A stretch of DNA of 64,000 bases from Methylohalobius crimeensis 10Ki (GCF_000421465.1 NZ_ATXB01000002.1:548690-612689); one strand, 5' to 3'. Shown: positions 51,902 through 61,250, numbered from the stretch's first letter. Notes: generated by a model not told the origin, from the letters alone. Program-made: numbers and translations.

Positions 51902-54547
51902 CTAAAAAGCGTAATTCCAGGAAGCGGTCAACGCCCCTTCGCGCTTCAACTGGAAGCCGTTGACGTCGTCTTGGACCGGCTGCAGCCATTCGAATCGCAA
52001 GACGTTGCCGGCCAGCGGCCATCCCTTGGGGATCAGGGCGTTGACGCCGAAACCTACGTCCACAAAATGCCCGCCTTGATTGGAAGGAAAATCCATCGGC
52101 CCCGAGCGGCCGTTGAAGGCGTTGAAATCCCCGACGATTTTTCCTTGGGCCGTATAAACGCCTCGCACCGACAATTGCAGCCAGTCGGTCATCCCGTAGC
52201 CGCCCCAGACGGTGGACTGGAAGACGTTGCCGAGGCGGTAACCGGATTCATTTTCATCCTGCAGGCGCACGGTGCCCCTCACCTGAGCCCCCCAGGACCA
52301 GCGTTCCTGGTGACCGGTATAGGTGAGGCTGGGCAGGAAATCCCAGGTGCCGCTGCCCAGCTGCATTCCGAAGTGCACCAGACCGCCGTCCTGCTGAGCG
52401 GTGCGCCGGAATTCCAGATCCACTGAGCCGGTGGGGGCACTGATGCCGAGCCCCAGGTGCATATGGTGTCCCGGAAGGTCGAACAGGCGGATCAACGAAG
52501 CCATGATGGTGTCGCCCACGCCGCCCGTGGTATGGCCGACGATGCCCGTATGTTCGTGGACTTCCGGTACCGGCGGCGGGCGCCCTTCCAGCTCGCGCAG
52601 GTTCATTTCCATGCTCATGAATTGAGGCATCAGCATCAGATTCAGCCAATCGGTGGGCGCGTACATGATTTCCACCATGTGCATGTACCGATCCATATAG
52701 GTCGGCGCGAACCGGCAGCCGATGTCCCGGCAGCCGTCGGCGACCACGGTCCGGTCGCTCGCGGTATTCGAGCCGTGCAGCAGTTTTTTGGGACCGTCCC
52801 GCCGGCTGTAGTTGAATCGGTACCCCACCATGAAGGGGGTGGCGCTGGGCATCATGTGGGCGTACATCAAGCCGGCGGGCACCAGGTGGCTGGCATGATG
52901 ATGGTGGTGGTGCTGGGTGTGATGATCCTCAGGCATGCTGAAATCGAGTGATTCCAAATCCACCGTGAGAGCGGCGTTGGCCACGAAATAATTGAAATCG
53001 GCAAACGCGTCTTCCCCGCCGCCGCCCAGTTTCAAGGAGCCGGCATGGCTGTAATACTCGAAGCCCGCCTCCAAGGTGACTCCTGGGGTGAATGCCTTGC
53101 TCACCGTGATCCCGCCGCTGAGGGTGCCGAATCCCGATAGGCGATGGTCGCTGGAGAAATGATCGGGCAGTTGATCGCGGTCGAAGGACTGGATTTTGGG
53201 ACGGGCGTTGACCGCGTTCTCGTCCACCACGTTGCCGTCGGCGTCCACCAGATCGAAGTTTTCGTCACGGAAGAATTCTTGCCCCTGATCATCCACCCAG
53301 ATCTCCCGCCCCCGATCGTCCCTGGCGATCTCGCTGAAACGCTGGAAGGAAAACAGGAACGGGCGGTAGAAATCGGCGTCGTTTTGGGAGTAATAGCGGA
53401 TGCGGGGCGCGATCGTCCAGCCGCCGCCCAAGGGTTGCACCCAATCGGCCTCGAAGGTGTGGGCGGAAATGCCCCAGTCGTCGCGGGAGAATTGATAATC
53501 GAAATGCAGCGCCGCATCCAGGGGCTTGATATGCTGCACCCATTTGACCCCGACCGTCCCTTGATTGCGCTCGCCGGGGCGGTTTTCCAGCAGCGCGCGC
53601 ACGTCGCCCGAGAGAATGGCATTGGAAGCCTGATCAGGATCGACGAAGATGACGCTGACCGCCTTGTAGGGATTTTCCAAGTAGCCGCTGCTGTGGGTGA
53701 AGCCCAGGTTGACATCGATCAGGGAATATTTGCTCACCACCTGGGTCAAGCCCAGATTGGCGGCGAAATCGCTTCTTTCTTCCCGGAGGATTTCCGAACC
53801 CGACTTGAAGCTGATTTGGTCCTGAAAATCCACCTGGGTGATATAGGGGGCGGCGTCGGAATCGAGCACCGCGGTGATGTCGCTGTCGGTGTAGCTGACG
53901 CCGCCCTTCAAGGTGGTCAGCTTCTGGTTGAAATCCCAGCGCCCGCTGAGCCCGCCGAACGCGGATTCGTAGTCGCGCTCCACGGAGAGCCCGCCGTTGA
54001 TCGCCAACGCCGCGTTGTCCCACTCGTATTCGAGATTGAAATCCCCTTGCCGGCGCGCCTCCGGCGAGGCGGTGGCGAGCACATGGACCGAGCGTGATTC
54101 CACGCCCAGCACTTCCCCGGTAATGGAGTCCCTCTGCAGGGGGTTCAGGTCGGAATCCAAAAGCACCGGCCGGTTGAGCATGGGAGAAGCCCCCACCACC
54201 GTGTCGCCTTCGCGAATGGGGCGGTTGCTGCCCGCCGCCAGGGGCGCGGTGGCCACCGGCGTCGCCCCCGACCACACATCTTCGATGAAGTTGAAGCCGA
54301 ATCGCAGTCGGTCGGTCAGCCCGATGTCGCCGTTCAGCCGGAAGGTATCCACCTGGAGGGGATCCATGCTGTTTTTGACATTGAACAGATCCCGCTCACC
54401 TTCCTGGTAACGGCTGTATTGCACGCTGACCGAATCGGTCTCGGCGGCCAATCCCGAAGTCTCCAGCAAACCCGGCAACACCAGGGCCGCCGAAGTGAGG
54501 GCTTTGAGCGCGGAATGGGCGGAGGATTGCTTACCCGGGCTGTCCAT
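51902..54547 (-). CDS. DUF3570 outer-membrane protein fused to a second barrel by a His-rich linker
   Basis: An 881-residue exported protein. After a signal sequence (LTSAALVLPGLLETSGLAAE) residues ~30-535 are a DUF3570-type beta barrel with many alternating strands. A linker near 540-555 reads EDHHTQHHHHHHASH. Residues ~555-881 resemble a separate family of outer-membrane proteins common near copper genes: GLMYAHMMPSATPFMVGYRF, MVEIMYAPTDWLNLM, SAPTGSVD, MQLGSGTWDFLPSLTY, ending in WNYAF. Both halves normally stand alone, so this is a fusion. The ATG at 54547 overlaps the DUF4266 stop (TGATG), so it is coupled. Role inferred: metal-related outer-membrane transport or anchoring. Confidence 0.8.
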   Translation of the reverse strand: MDSPGKQSSAHSALKALTSAALVLPGLLETSGLAAETDSVSVQYSRYQEGERDLFNVKNSMDPLQVDTFRLNGDIGLTDRLRFGFNFIEDVWSGATPVATAPLAAGSNRPIREGDTVVGASPMLNRPVLLDSDLNPLQRDSITGEVLGVESRSVHVLATASPEARRQGDFNLEYEWDNAALAINGGLSVERDYESAFGGLSGRWDFNQKLTTLKGGVSYTDSDITAVLDSDAAPYITQVDFQDQISFKSGSEILREERSDFAANLGLTQVVSKYSLIDVNLGFTHSSGYLENPYKAVSVIFVDPDQASNAILSGDVRALLENRPGERNQGTVGVKWVQHIKPLDAALHFDYQFSRDDWGISAHTFEADWVQPLGGGWTIAPRIRYYSQNDADFYRPFLFSFQRFSEIARDDRGREIWVDDQGQEFFRDENFDLVDADGNVVDENAVNARPKIQSFDRDQLPDHFSSDHRLSGFGTLSGGITVSKAFTPGVTLEAGFEYYSHAGSLKLGGGGEDAFADFNYFVANAALTVDLESLDFSMPEDHHTQHHHHHHASHLVPAGLMYAHMMPSATPFMVGYRFNYSRRDGPKKLLHGSNTASDRTVVADGCRDIGCRFAPTYMDRYMHMVEIMYAPTDWLNLMLMPQFMSMEMNLRELEGRPPPVPEVHEHTGIVGHTTGGVGDTIMASLIRLFDLPGHHMHLGLGISAPTGSVDLEFRRTAQQDGGLVHFGMQLGSGTWDFLPSLTYTGHQERWSWGAQVRGTVRLQDENESGYRLGNVFQSTVWGGYGMTDWLQLSVRGVYTAQGKIVGDFNAFNGRSGPMDFPSNQGGHFVDVGFGVNALIPKGWPLAGNVLRFEWLQPVQDDVNGFQLKREGALTASWNYAF

Positions 54548-54765
54548 CAATAACAGCCGCAGCCTCCGCCGCCGCTACTGCGGGCGCTACCGCCCGCCTC
54601 GCGGCTGCCATGCACGTGCTCTCGCACCGAGTTCTGCAGCGGATAGGGATCGAGGGCCATTTGCGGCTTGGCCAGGTAGCCTCTCTCCCAAGGCGGGACC
54701 TGGGCGCAGCCGATCAAGCCCGAGGCAATGAACAAAAGTGGCATTATTTTCGTTTTTATTCTCAT
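54547..54765 (-). CDS. DUF4266 lipoprotein
   Basis: A 72-residue lipoprotein: signal IMPLLFIASGLIGC with the lipid cysteine, then the DUF4266 core VPPWERGYLAKPQMALDP and the Gly/Cys tail SGGGGCGCY. The function is unknown, but the family nearly always precedes DUF3570 genes, often with thioredoxin and ApbE genes, as here. The ATG at 54765 puts the lipobox at a normal distance; an ATG at 54783 adds six residues. The stop overlaps the DUF3570 start. Confidence 0.85.
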   Translation of the reverse strand: MRIKTKIMPLLFIASGLIGCAQVPPWERGYLAKPQMALDPYPLQNSVREHVHGSREAGGSARSSGGGGCGCY

Positions 54766-54787
54766 TGGGAAATATCCAAACATCGTG

Positions 54788-54816
54788 AGGCCCTCCCTAC
54801 AAGGGAGGGAGGGCCT
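54788..54816 (-). promoter_or_regulatory. Perfect hairpin between tlpA and the DUF4266 gene
   Basis: Eleven-base perfect arms (AGGCCCTCCCT / AGGGAGGGCCT) with a seven-base loop. No T run follows on the transcribed strand. It lies immediately ahead of the DUF4266 start, so it may be an mRNA processing or attenuation element that sets different levels for the upstream and downstream halves of the operon. Confidence 0.5.
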
Positions 54817-54841
54817 GAGTATTTATCATGCAGGGAAACAA

Positions 54842-55330
54842 TCAACCGTCCGGCGACGGCTCGGCCACCAGTTTCTCGATCGCGCGGCGCAGTTCATCCG
54901 CGTCCCCCGACCGGAAGCCCAAATGCCGATAGCGAACCTCGCCGGTGCGGTCGATTAGATAGGACGCGGGCATCCCCTGCACGCCGAAATCCTTGGCGCA
55001 TTGCGCCTCCGCATCGGCGAGCACGGTGAACCGGGGCGGGAATCGTTCCAGGAAATTTTCGGCATCGGTCCGGTTCTCGTCCAGATTCACCCCGATGACG
55101 GCAAACCCCCGGTCCTGCAGATCGCTTTCCAGGTCGTTCAAGAATTTGAAGGCATGAGCGCACGAGGTGCACCAGGAAGCCCAAAAATCCACATACAACA
55201 CCTTGCCTTGCTGGATCTCTCGCAACTGGCGGCTCTCCCCGCCGTCCAGGGAGGTCAGGGTACAGTCGGGCAAGGGGGCAGCCTGGGCGTAACCGCTCAA
55301 GCCGATCATCAAAAGCACAATCCACCGCAT
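54842..55330 (-). CDS. TlpA/ResA-type periplasmic thioredoxin
   Basis: A 162-residue exported thioredoxin-fold protein with signal VLLMIGLSGYAQA. The redox motif is WCTSC in DFWASWCTSCAHA, and a cis-proline is in GMPASYLIDR. It probably reduces or oxidises cysteines of exported partners in this operon, e.g. the two cysteine-bearing proteins upstream or the CGC tail of the DUF4266 lipoprotein. Start is one base after the stop of the upstream gene, so they are co-translated. Confidence 0.88.
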   Translation of the reverse strand: MRWIVLLMIGLSGYAQAAPLPDCTLTSLDGGESRQLREIQQGKVLYVDFWASWCTSCAHAFKFLNDLESDLQDRGFAVIGVNLDENRTDAENFLERFPPRFTVLADAEAQCAKDFGVQGMPASYLIDRTGEVRYRHLGFRSGDADELRRAIEKLVAEPSPDG

Positions 55331-55331
55331 G

Positions 55332-55802
55332 TTACTGGGGGGTATCGATCTGTCTGATGGTGATGTCGGTGCCGGTATGAATATTGTTTTCCGACATGCA
55401 ATGCCATTCCACCTCGAAGGATCGAGGCCCCAAACCGGTCTTGTCGACCAACATCGTATACGTGCCGCTCCCGCCGAACAGCTCCACCGGGGCGCTGAAT
55501 TCGCCGTCGCCGGAAAACTCGTCGGTCACGCTGATCGCCTGGCGACCTTTGATAATTTGCATGTTCACCAAGAGTCCCGCCTCGGGCGGGGACTGATCCT
55601 TAACCCGGGCGAACAGCTTCGCCGTCGGAGGTAAATTATCGCTGGAAGAACAACTGATGTCCGCCATATCGGTGGCATGGGGGTTCGCGCCACCGGGATC
55701 GAGAACCGTCCCGCCTGTATGCGCCTGGGCGGTCGCCGCAAACAAAGCGACCACCCCCGTCAACCATCGGGCAATCGGTCTGCCCGGCCATATCGTTTTC
55801 AT
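55332..55802 (-). CDS. Small exported protein with predicted N-terminal histidine
   Basis: A 156-residue protein. The signal (WLTGVVALFAATAQA) is predicted to be cut after residue 27, leaving HTGGTVLD with His as residue 1. The mature ~129 residues look all-beta, with cysteines in ISCSSSD and WHCMSEN that could pair, and histidines in NPHATD, EWHCMS and NIHTGT. I know no family. An N-terminal His plus internal His/Cys suits copper binding as in CopC- or LPMO-type His braces; this is inference. It lies between the YcnI-like gene (59-bp gap) and tlpA (1-bp gap). Confidence 0.75.
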   Translation of the reverse strand: MKTIWPGRPIARWLTGVVALFAATAQAHTGGTVLDPGGANPHATDMADISCSSSDNLPPTAKLFARVKDQSPPEAGLLVNMQIIKGRQAISVTDEFSGDGEFSAPVELFGGSGTYTMLVDKTGLGPRSFEVEWHCMSENNIHTGTDITIRQIDTPQ

Positions 55803-55861
55803 TCACTCACCTCTTCTTGGGACAAGGGGCGGGTGGAGCCCCGCTCCACCCGATGACCCGC

Positions 55862-56629
55862 TTACGGTTGCGGCCATATCCGTTGGCCGTTCATTTCAAC
55901 CGGCATGTCGCGATCGAGCTGCGTCGCCGAGGGGAATATTCTCACATCGAAGCCGTTTCCGCAGCTTTCGGGAAGCGGGCTGTTCTCCAGATCGCGCTCA
56001 ACCGTGAATGAGGCCGGATAGGACCAATCCGGCGCATCGAAGGAAGAGCCGGCATCGGGGGCGGTCCACAAATCCACGACTCCATCACCGAATCCCTCGA
56101 CGGAGCTCAACTGACACACGTTGGCGATGGCGGGAACCAAGTTCACGCTGTTGGCGCAGGATTCGTCCTGAATATCCACCGAGGAAATGCGCAGCGGTAG
56201 CTTGCCCACCCAATTGGAAGCGGGCAACTCCCCGTCCGCGGCCCAAAAACCGACCGGGTTGCCCACCGTATCGCTGATGAGACCGGACTTCGCGAACACG
56301 TCATTGCTTTTGATCAAGCGGATGAATCCGCCTGCGGCGACAAAATCCGCGGCGGTTTGGCCGCTGGTTTCAAAAGTTTCGAACCCGTCGGTCGATGTTT
56401 GCACGATCGAATCGGTCTGATCGGGCATGACGAAGACGTTGCCGATCACCGGATTGCCGTCGCAGCCGTGGGGAATCACCACGGCGGTGTCGTAAGTGCC
56501 GTGGGCGGACGTGCTTTCCTGCACCACCGGATTGTCCAGCCGGGTATGCGCCAGCGCTCCCTGGATAAAAAAGGCCGAGGCCGCCAGCACAACACCGATT
56601 TTAACGGCTCTGTAATTTTGGGTTGTCAT
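55862..56629 (-). CDS. YcnI/DUF1775-like exported protein, candidate copper binder
   Basis: A 255-residue protein. After a 27-residue signal (VVLAASAFFIQGALA) the mature protein starts HTRLDNPVV. The strand AVVIPHGCDGNPVIGNVFVMP strongly resembles the DUF1775 core of YcnI, whose N-terminal histidine binds Cu(II) in a monohistidine brace in Bacillus subtilis. It is longer than YcnI and has four cysteines (HGCDG, ESCAN, VCQLS, ESCGN). It is the first gene of the minus-strand operon and has repeated operator-like motifs ahead of it. Function as a periplasmic copper chaperone is inferred. Confidence 0.75.
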   Translation of the reverse strand: MTTQNYRAVKIGVVLAASAFFIQGALAHTRLDNPVVQESTSAHGTYDTAVVIPHGCDGNPVIGNVFVMPDQTDSIVQTSTDGFETFETSGQTAADFVAAGGFIRLIKSNDVFAKSGLISDTVGNPVGFWAADGELPASNWVGKLPLRISSVDIQDESCANSVNLVPAIANVCQLSSVEGFGDGVVDLWTAPDAGSSFDAPDWSYPASFTVERDLENSPLPESCGNGFDVRIFPSATQLDRDMPVEMNGQRIWPQP

Positions 56630-56654
56630 AGTTGATTCCTCCGGGAAATGAAAA

Positions 56655-56847
56655 GTGTGTGATATGCCGCACCTCGATTCCGAGGCGGGCCGGGCGCTTG
56701 CTTCTTATCCTTGATTATTATGAGCAAGGCAGCACAAGCTCTAAGTAGAGCTTGCAAACCAAATGCCAATCAAAAATAACAATGATTTACATTAAAAGCC
56801 GGTCAAAAAAGTGCGGCATTTCACACACTAGTGCGGCATTTCACACA
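56655..56847. promoter_or_regulatory. Three copies of a 17-bp motif upstream of the YcnI-like operon
   Basis: GTGCGGCATTTCACACA occurs at 56811-56827 and again at 56831-56847, exactly 20 bp apart (two helical turns). A third, inverted and slightly different copy (GTGTGTGATATGCCGCAC) lies at 56655-56672, 26 bp ahead of the first gene. Part of the motif, TGTGA-N6-GCACT on the minus strand, is reminiscent of a CRP/FNR-family half-palindrome. Spacing and number suggest a regulator-binding region. The 390-bp gap 56630-57020 otherwise holds AT-rich DNA and the aspC terminator and no gene. Confidence 0.6.
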
Positions 56848-56970
56848 GTTGGATTTCCGGCAAGGGAGGATTAAGTTCCGTTGACGTCACAGCGAGGGTC
56901 GACGGGCATCTTTCGGGACCAATCGCAGACCTTCGGGCCCGGCAGGATGCACTGAGGAAGGTGAAAGCAG

Positions 56971-56996
56971 GAAAACCGGCCCGGAATCGGGCCGGT
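56971..56996 (-). terminator. Terminator of aspC
   Basis: Nine-base arms ACCGGCCCG and CGGGCCGGT with a four-base loop, followed on the minus strand by a T run, 25 bp past the aspC stop. It separates aspC from the YcnI-like operon. Confidence 0.7.
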
Positions 56997-57020
56997 ATCG
57001 AGGAATGCTGGCCGAATGGT

Positions 57021-58205
57021 TCAGCCGTTTGCGGTCTTTCCGATCCGATCCACCGCGTTTTCCAGATTTTCCATGCTGGTGGCGATGGACAGACGGACAT
57101 GACCCGGGGCGCCGAAGGCGGTTCCGGGGACCAGGGCGACGCCGGCCTTTTCGATCAGGTACTCGGAAAGCGCCAAGTCGTCCTCGAGACCCAAGCGTTC
57201 GATCATTCCGGCGACCTTGGGAAACAGGTAGAACGCGCCCTCCGCCGGCAGGCAATCGATCCCGGGAATTTGGTTGAGGGCCCCGACCACGAAATCGTGG
57301 CGCTGCTTGAAGGCCTCGACCATCCTTCCGATACAGCTTTGATCCCCTTCCAGCGCGGCGACGGCGGCGGCCTGGGAGATGGAAGCGGGATTGGAGGTGC
57401 TCTGGGACTGGATCTTCTTCATCGCCCCGATGACTTCCTTGGGACCCGCCGCGTAACCGATCCGCCAACCGGTCATGGAGTAGGCCTTGGAAATGCCATT
57501 GAGAACGAAGGTACGATCGGACAGATCCGGACAGGCGTTGAGGATATTGCAGAAACTCCCCTCCTCCCAAACGATGTGTTCGTACATGTCGTCGGTGGCG
57601 ATGGCCACTCGGGGATGCTTGAGCAATACTTCCCCCAGCGCGGCGAATTCTTCCTTCGTGTAGAGCTTGCCGGTGGGGTTGGAGGGGCTGTTGATGACGA
57701 ACAGTTTGGTGCGGGCCGTGATCGCCGCCTCCAGTTGCTCGGGCGTGATCTTGAATGCCTGCGCTTGGCCCGCCTCGATGAAGACAGGGGTGGCTCCGGC
57801 CAGAAGCGCCATGTCGGGATAGGACACCCAGTAAGGCGCGGGGATGATCACTTCGTCGCCTTCGTCCAGCATGGCCTGGGCCAGATTATAGAAGCTCTGC
57901 TTGCCCCCGCAGGAAACCAGGATTTGATCGGTCTGGTATTCCAAGCCGTTGTCGCGGCGGAACTTGTCGGCCACCGCCTGTTTCAAAGAAGGAATCCCGT
58001 CCACCGGCGTGTATTTGGTCATCCCGGCACGGATGGCCTCGATGGCGGCCTGCTTGATATGCTCGGGGGTATCGAAATCCGGCTCCCCGGCGCCCAGGCC
58101 GATCACGTCGTGGCCCTCGGCGCGCATCGCCGCGGCGCGGGCGGTGATCGCCAGGGTGGGAGAAGGTTTGATGCGATTGACGCGTTGGGAAAGTGATATG
58201 GTCAT
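57021..58205 (-). CDS. aspC: Aspartate aminotransferase (class I PLP enzyme)
   Basis: A 394-residue fold-type I aminotransferase of the AatA group. The PLP lysine is in NGISKAYSMTGWRIGYAAGP; NSPSNPTGKLY and the C-terminal RLSIATSMENL are typical. It interconverts aspartate and oxaloacetate using glutamate/2-oxoglutarate. Length and start (LSQRVNRIKPSPTLAI) match the family. It has its own terminator. Confidence 0.92.
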   Translation of the reverse strand: MTISLSQRVNRIKPSPTLAITARAAAMRAEGHDVIGLGAGEPDFDTPEHIKQAAIEAIRAGMTKYTPVDGIPSLKQAVADKFRRDNGLEYQTDQILVSCGGKQSFYNLAQAMLDEGDEVIIPAPYWVSYPDMALLAGATPVFIEAGQAQAFKITPEQLEAAITARTKLFVINSPSNPTGKLYTKEEFAALGEVLLKHPRVAIATDDMYEHIVWEEGSFCNILNACPDLSDRTFVLNGISKAYSMTGWRIGYAAGPKEVIGAMKKIQSQSTSNPASISQAAAVAALEGDQSCIGRMVEAFKQRHDFVVGALNQIPGIDCLPAEGAFYLFPKVAGMIERLGLEDDLALSEYLIEKAGVALVPGTAFGAPGHVRLSIATSMENLENAVDRIGKTANG

Positions 58206-58387
58206 GGAAACTGCCTGCTGTTTAATAGATAGAAATCACGAGATAATTTTACGGACCGGTGCCCGGGCAGACGACATACTTCGCGAAAAACTTAACGCAG
58301 AGTCAGTATCCCTATGAAACATGATCGAAATAGAGAATTTTCACGCGCTTCAGCGCGCCCGCAGGATGGCGTCCAGGGAGGTACGCC

Positions 58388-60526
58388 ATGAACTCCACGG
58401 AAATCGGCTCGCGCCGTTCTCTCTACCGAAAATCCTTGGATACCGCTACCCAGGACACCAGCCATGACACCCCGAACATGATAACCGAAGGCCAAGGCCC
58501 GCTGAATCCTTCCGCGGCGAAAAAGTTCAAGATCCACAGTCCCTATCGGCCCGCCGGCGACCAGCCCGAGGCCATCCGCCGCCTGGTGGAAGGGTTGAAT
58601 CACGGCGAACTCCATCAAACCCTGCTCGGGGTCACCGGCAGCGGCAAGACCTTCACCATGGCGCACATCGTCGAGCAAATGCAGCGTCCCGCTCTGGTGC
58701 TGGCGCCCAACAAAACCCTCGCCGCCCAACTCTACGGGGAGATGAAAACCTTTTTCCCGGAAAATTCGGTGGAATACTTCGTATCCTATTACGATTACTA
58801 TCAACCGGAGGCCTATTTGCCCGCCTCCGATACCTATATCGAAAAGGACGCTTCCCTCAACGAGCACATCGAACAGATGCGCCTGTCGGCCACCAAGGCG
58901 CTGCTGGAGCGGCGCGACACCGTGATCGTGGCCACCGTCTCCTCGATTTACGGCTTGGGCGAGCCGGCCTCCTATTTCCAGATGGTGCTGCATCTGGTGC
59001 GCGGCGACCTGCTCGATCAGCGCCAGATAGTGCGGCGGCTGGTGGAGCTGCAGTATATGCGCAACGACACGGAACTCAGGCGCGGTACCTTCCGGGTGCG
59101 CGGCGACGTGATCGACATCTTCCCGGCCGAATCGGAAAAGGAAGCCCTCCGGGTGGAACTGTTCGACGACGAGATCGAACGCTTGAGCCTGTTCGATCCC
59201 CTCACCGGCGAAGTCTTCTGTCCGGTGGCGCGCTACACGGTCTATCCCAAGACCCACTACGTCACCCCCCGCGAGACGCTGCTCAAAGCGGTGGACGCGA
59301 TCCGCGAGGAACTGCGCCTGCATCTCAAGATATTGCGCGAGGAAAACAAGCTGGTGGAGGCCCAACGCCTGGAACAACGGACCCGCTTCGATCTGGAAAT
59401 GATTCTGGAGGTGGGCTACTGCTCCGGCATCGAGAACTACTCCCGCCACCTGTCCGGGCGCGGCCCCGGCGAACCGCCGCCGACCCTGTTCGATTACCTG
59501 CCGGACGACGGCATCGTGTTCGTCGACGAAAGCCACGTCACCCTCCCCCAACTGCGGGCCATGTACCGGGGCGACCGGTCGCGCAAGGAGACCCTGGTGA
59601 ACTACGGCTTCCGCCTGCCCTCGGCCCTCGACAACCGCCCCCTGACTTTCGAGGAATTCGACGCGCGCGCGCCGCAGCGGATTTACGTTTCCGCCACCCC
59701 CGCCGCCTACGAGCGCGAGCACTCCGGCGCGGTGGTGGAACAGGTGGTCCGCCCCACCGGCCTGGTGGACCCGGAAGTGGAGGTCCGCCCCGTCCTCACC
59801 CAGGTGGACGACCTGTTGTCGGAAATCAGCCTGCGCGCGGCCAAAGACGAACGGGTGCTGGTCACCACCCTGACCAAGCGGATGGCCGAGGATTTGACCG
59901 ATTATCTGATGGAACACGGGGTCCGGGTCCGTTACCTGCACTCGGACATCGACACCGTGGAGCGGGTGGAAATCATCCAGGATCTCCGGCGCGGCGAATT
60001 CGACGTACTGGTGGGCATCAACCTGCTGCGCGAAGGACTCGACATGCCGGAGGTCTCGCTGGTGGCGATCCTCGACGCCGACAAGGAAGGCTTCCTGCGC
60101 TCCACCGTCTCCCTCATCCAGACCATCGGCCGCGCCGCGCGCAATGTGCAAGGGAAAGCGATCCTGTACGCCGACACCCTGACTAAATCCATCCGCCAGG
60201 CCATCGATGAGACCGAGCGCCGCCGAGCCAAGCAGATCGAGCACAACCGGCACCACGGCATCACACCCAAAAGCACTACCCGCTCTATGACCGATATTCT
60301 GGAGTTGCCGGTCCCGGGACGCGGTCCGCAAAAGCCCAAAGCCAAGGTGGCCGAGAAAAAAGCCGCATACGCCGCCGAACTCAAGTCTCCGGTGGAGGCG
60401 GCGAAACACATCAAACGGCTGGAGGAAGAAATGTACCGGCACGCGCGCGAGCTGGAATTCGAGCAGGCGGCCAAGCTCCGCGACGAGATCGCCGCGCTGA
60501 GAGAACGCTTTACTCTGTCGGGCTAA
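58388..60526 (+). CDS. uvrB: UvrABC excinuclease subunit B
   Basis: A 712-residue UvrB, the DNA damage-verifying helicase-like subunit of nucleotide excision repair. Motifs: [11 protein letters not shown], Walker [12 protein letters not shown], the beta-hairpin [19 protein letters not shown], and the C-terminal UVR domain with [22 protein letters not shown]. Usual length is ~670-680; here ~35 extra residues precede the conserved start. The ATG at 58388 has GGAGG at ideal spacing, while an internal ATG at 58478 has none, so the extension is probably real. Confidence 0.95.
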   Translation: MNSTEIGSRRSLYRKSLDTATQDTSHDTPNMITEGQGPLNPSAAKKFKIHSPYRPAGDQPEAIRRLVEGLNHGELHQTLLGVTGSGKTFTMAHIVEQMQRPALVLAPNKTLAAQLYGEMKTFFPENSVEYFVSYYDYYQPEAYLPASDTYIEKDASLNEHIEQMRLSATKALLERRDTVIVATVSSIYGLGEPASYFQMVLHLVRGDLLDQRQIVRRLVELQYMRNDTELRRGTFRVRGDVIDIFPAESEKEALRVELFDDEIERLSLFDPLTGEVFCPVARYTVYPKTHYVTPRETLLKAVDAIREELRLHLKILREENKLVEAQRLEQRTRFDLEMILEVGYCSGIENYSRHLSGRGPGEPPPTLFDYLPDDGIVFVDESHVTLPQLRAMYRGDRSRKETLVNYGFRLPSALDNRPLTFEEFDARAPQRIYVSATPAAYEREHSGAVVEQVVRPTGLVDPEVEVRPVLTQVDDLLSEISLRAAKDERVLVTTLTKRMAEDLTDYLMEHGVRVRYLHSDIDTVERVEIIQDLRRGEFDVLVGINLLREGLDMPEVSLVAILDADKEGFLRSTVSLIQTIGRAARNVQGKAILYADTLTKSIRQAIDETERRRAKQIEHNRHHGITPKSTTRSMTDILELPVPGRGPQKPKAKVAEKKAAYAAELKSPVEAAKHIKRLEEEMYRHARELEFEQAAKLRDEIAALRERFTLSG

Positions 60527-60608
60527 GTAACACCCCAAATAACTTGTCAAATTTCCCCCGGGCGGGCATCCTAACTCCCGCCTGTTTACTTTGCCTATAC
60601 TGATACCC

Positions 60609-61250
60609 ATGGACAAACACATCCGCTGGCATCAAGCGACCGTCTCTCGACAAGACCGGGAACAGATCAACGGCCACCGAAGCTTTATCCTATGGTTTAC
60701 CGGCCTTTCAGGCGCCGGCAAATCCACCCTCGCCCATCGGGTGGAGGAACTGCTTTATCTACGCAGTTGCCGCACCTACGTTTTCGACGGCGACAATGTC
60801 CGTCACGGACTATGCTCGGACCTGGGTTTCAGCCCCGAGGAGCGCCATGAGAACATCCGCCGCATCGGCGAAATGAGCAAATTGTTCATCGACGCCGGAG
60901 TAATCGCCCTGACCGCCTTCATCTCTCCCTTCCGGCGGGATCGGGAAATGGTCCGATCGCTGGTGGATGAGGGGGATTTCATCGAGATTTACTGCGCCGC
61001 CCCACTGAAAGTATGCGAACAACGGGATGTGAAGGGTTTGTATGAAAAGGCCCGGCGGGGGGAAATCAAAAACTTCACCGGGATTTCCTCACCCTACGAG
61101 CCGCCTGAAAATCCCGAAATCATGGTCGAAAGCGGCTCGGATTCCTTGGACACATGCGCCCGCAAAATCCTAGACTATCTGGAACGGCACGACAAAATCG
61201 CATTGGTGCCGGAGTCCGAACAACGCTGGGAGAGAATCTATGAAAATTAA
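60609..61250 (+). CDS. cysC: Adenylylsulfate (APS) kinase
   Basis: A 213-residue APS kinase that makes PAPS from APS and [19 protein letters not shown] is the P-loop, [17 protein letters not shown] the APS site, [13 protein letters not shown] the mobile lid. No cysDN is beside it. It overlaps galU by 11 bp, so the two are co-expressed, possibly to make sulfated or nucleotide-sugar-derived products. The ATG at 60609 is chosen over an upstream non-ATG start. Confidence 0.92.
   Translation: MDKHIRWHQATVSRQDREQINGHRSFILWFTGLSGAGKSTLAHRVEELLYLRSCRTYVFDGDNVRHGLCSDLGFSPEERHENIRRIGEMSKLFIDAGVIALTAFISPFRRDREMVRSLVDEGDFIEIYCAAPLKVCEQRDVKGLYEKARRGEIKNFTGISSPYEPPENPEIMVESGSDSLDTCARKILDYLERHDKIALVPESEQRWERIYEN

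Noticed and set aside
58292-60622. 776-codon open frame opposite uvrB, and similar long frames opposite fadE, fadI, fadB, the UPF0210 gene and coxAC
   Set aside because: They mirror well-identified genes in GC-rich DNA, have low-complexity His/Gly/Gln-rich content and no ribosome sites or family features.
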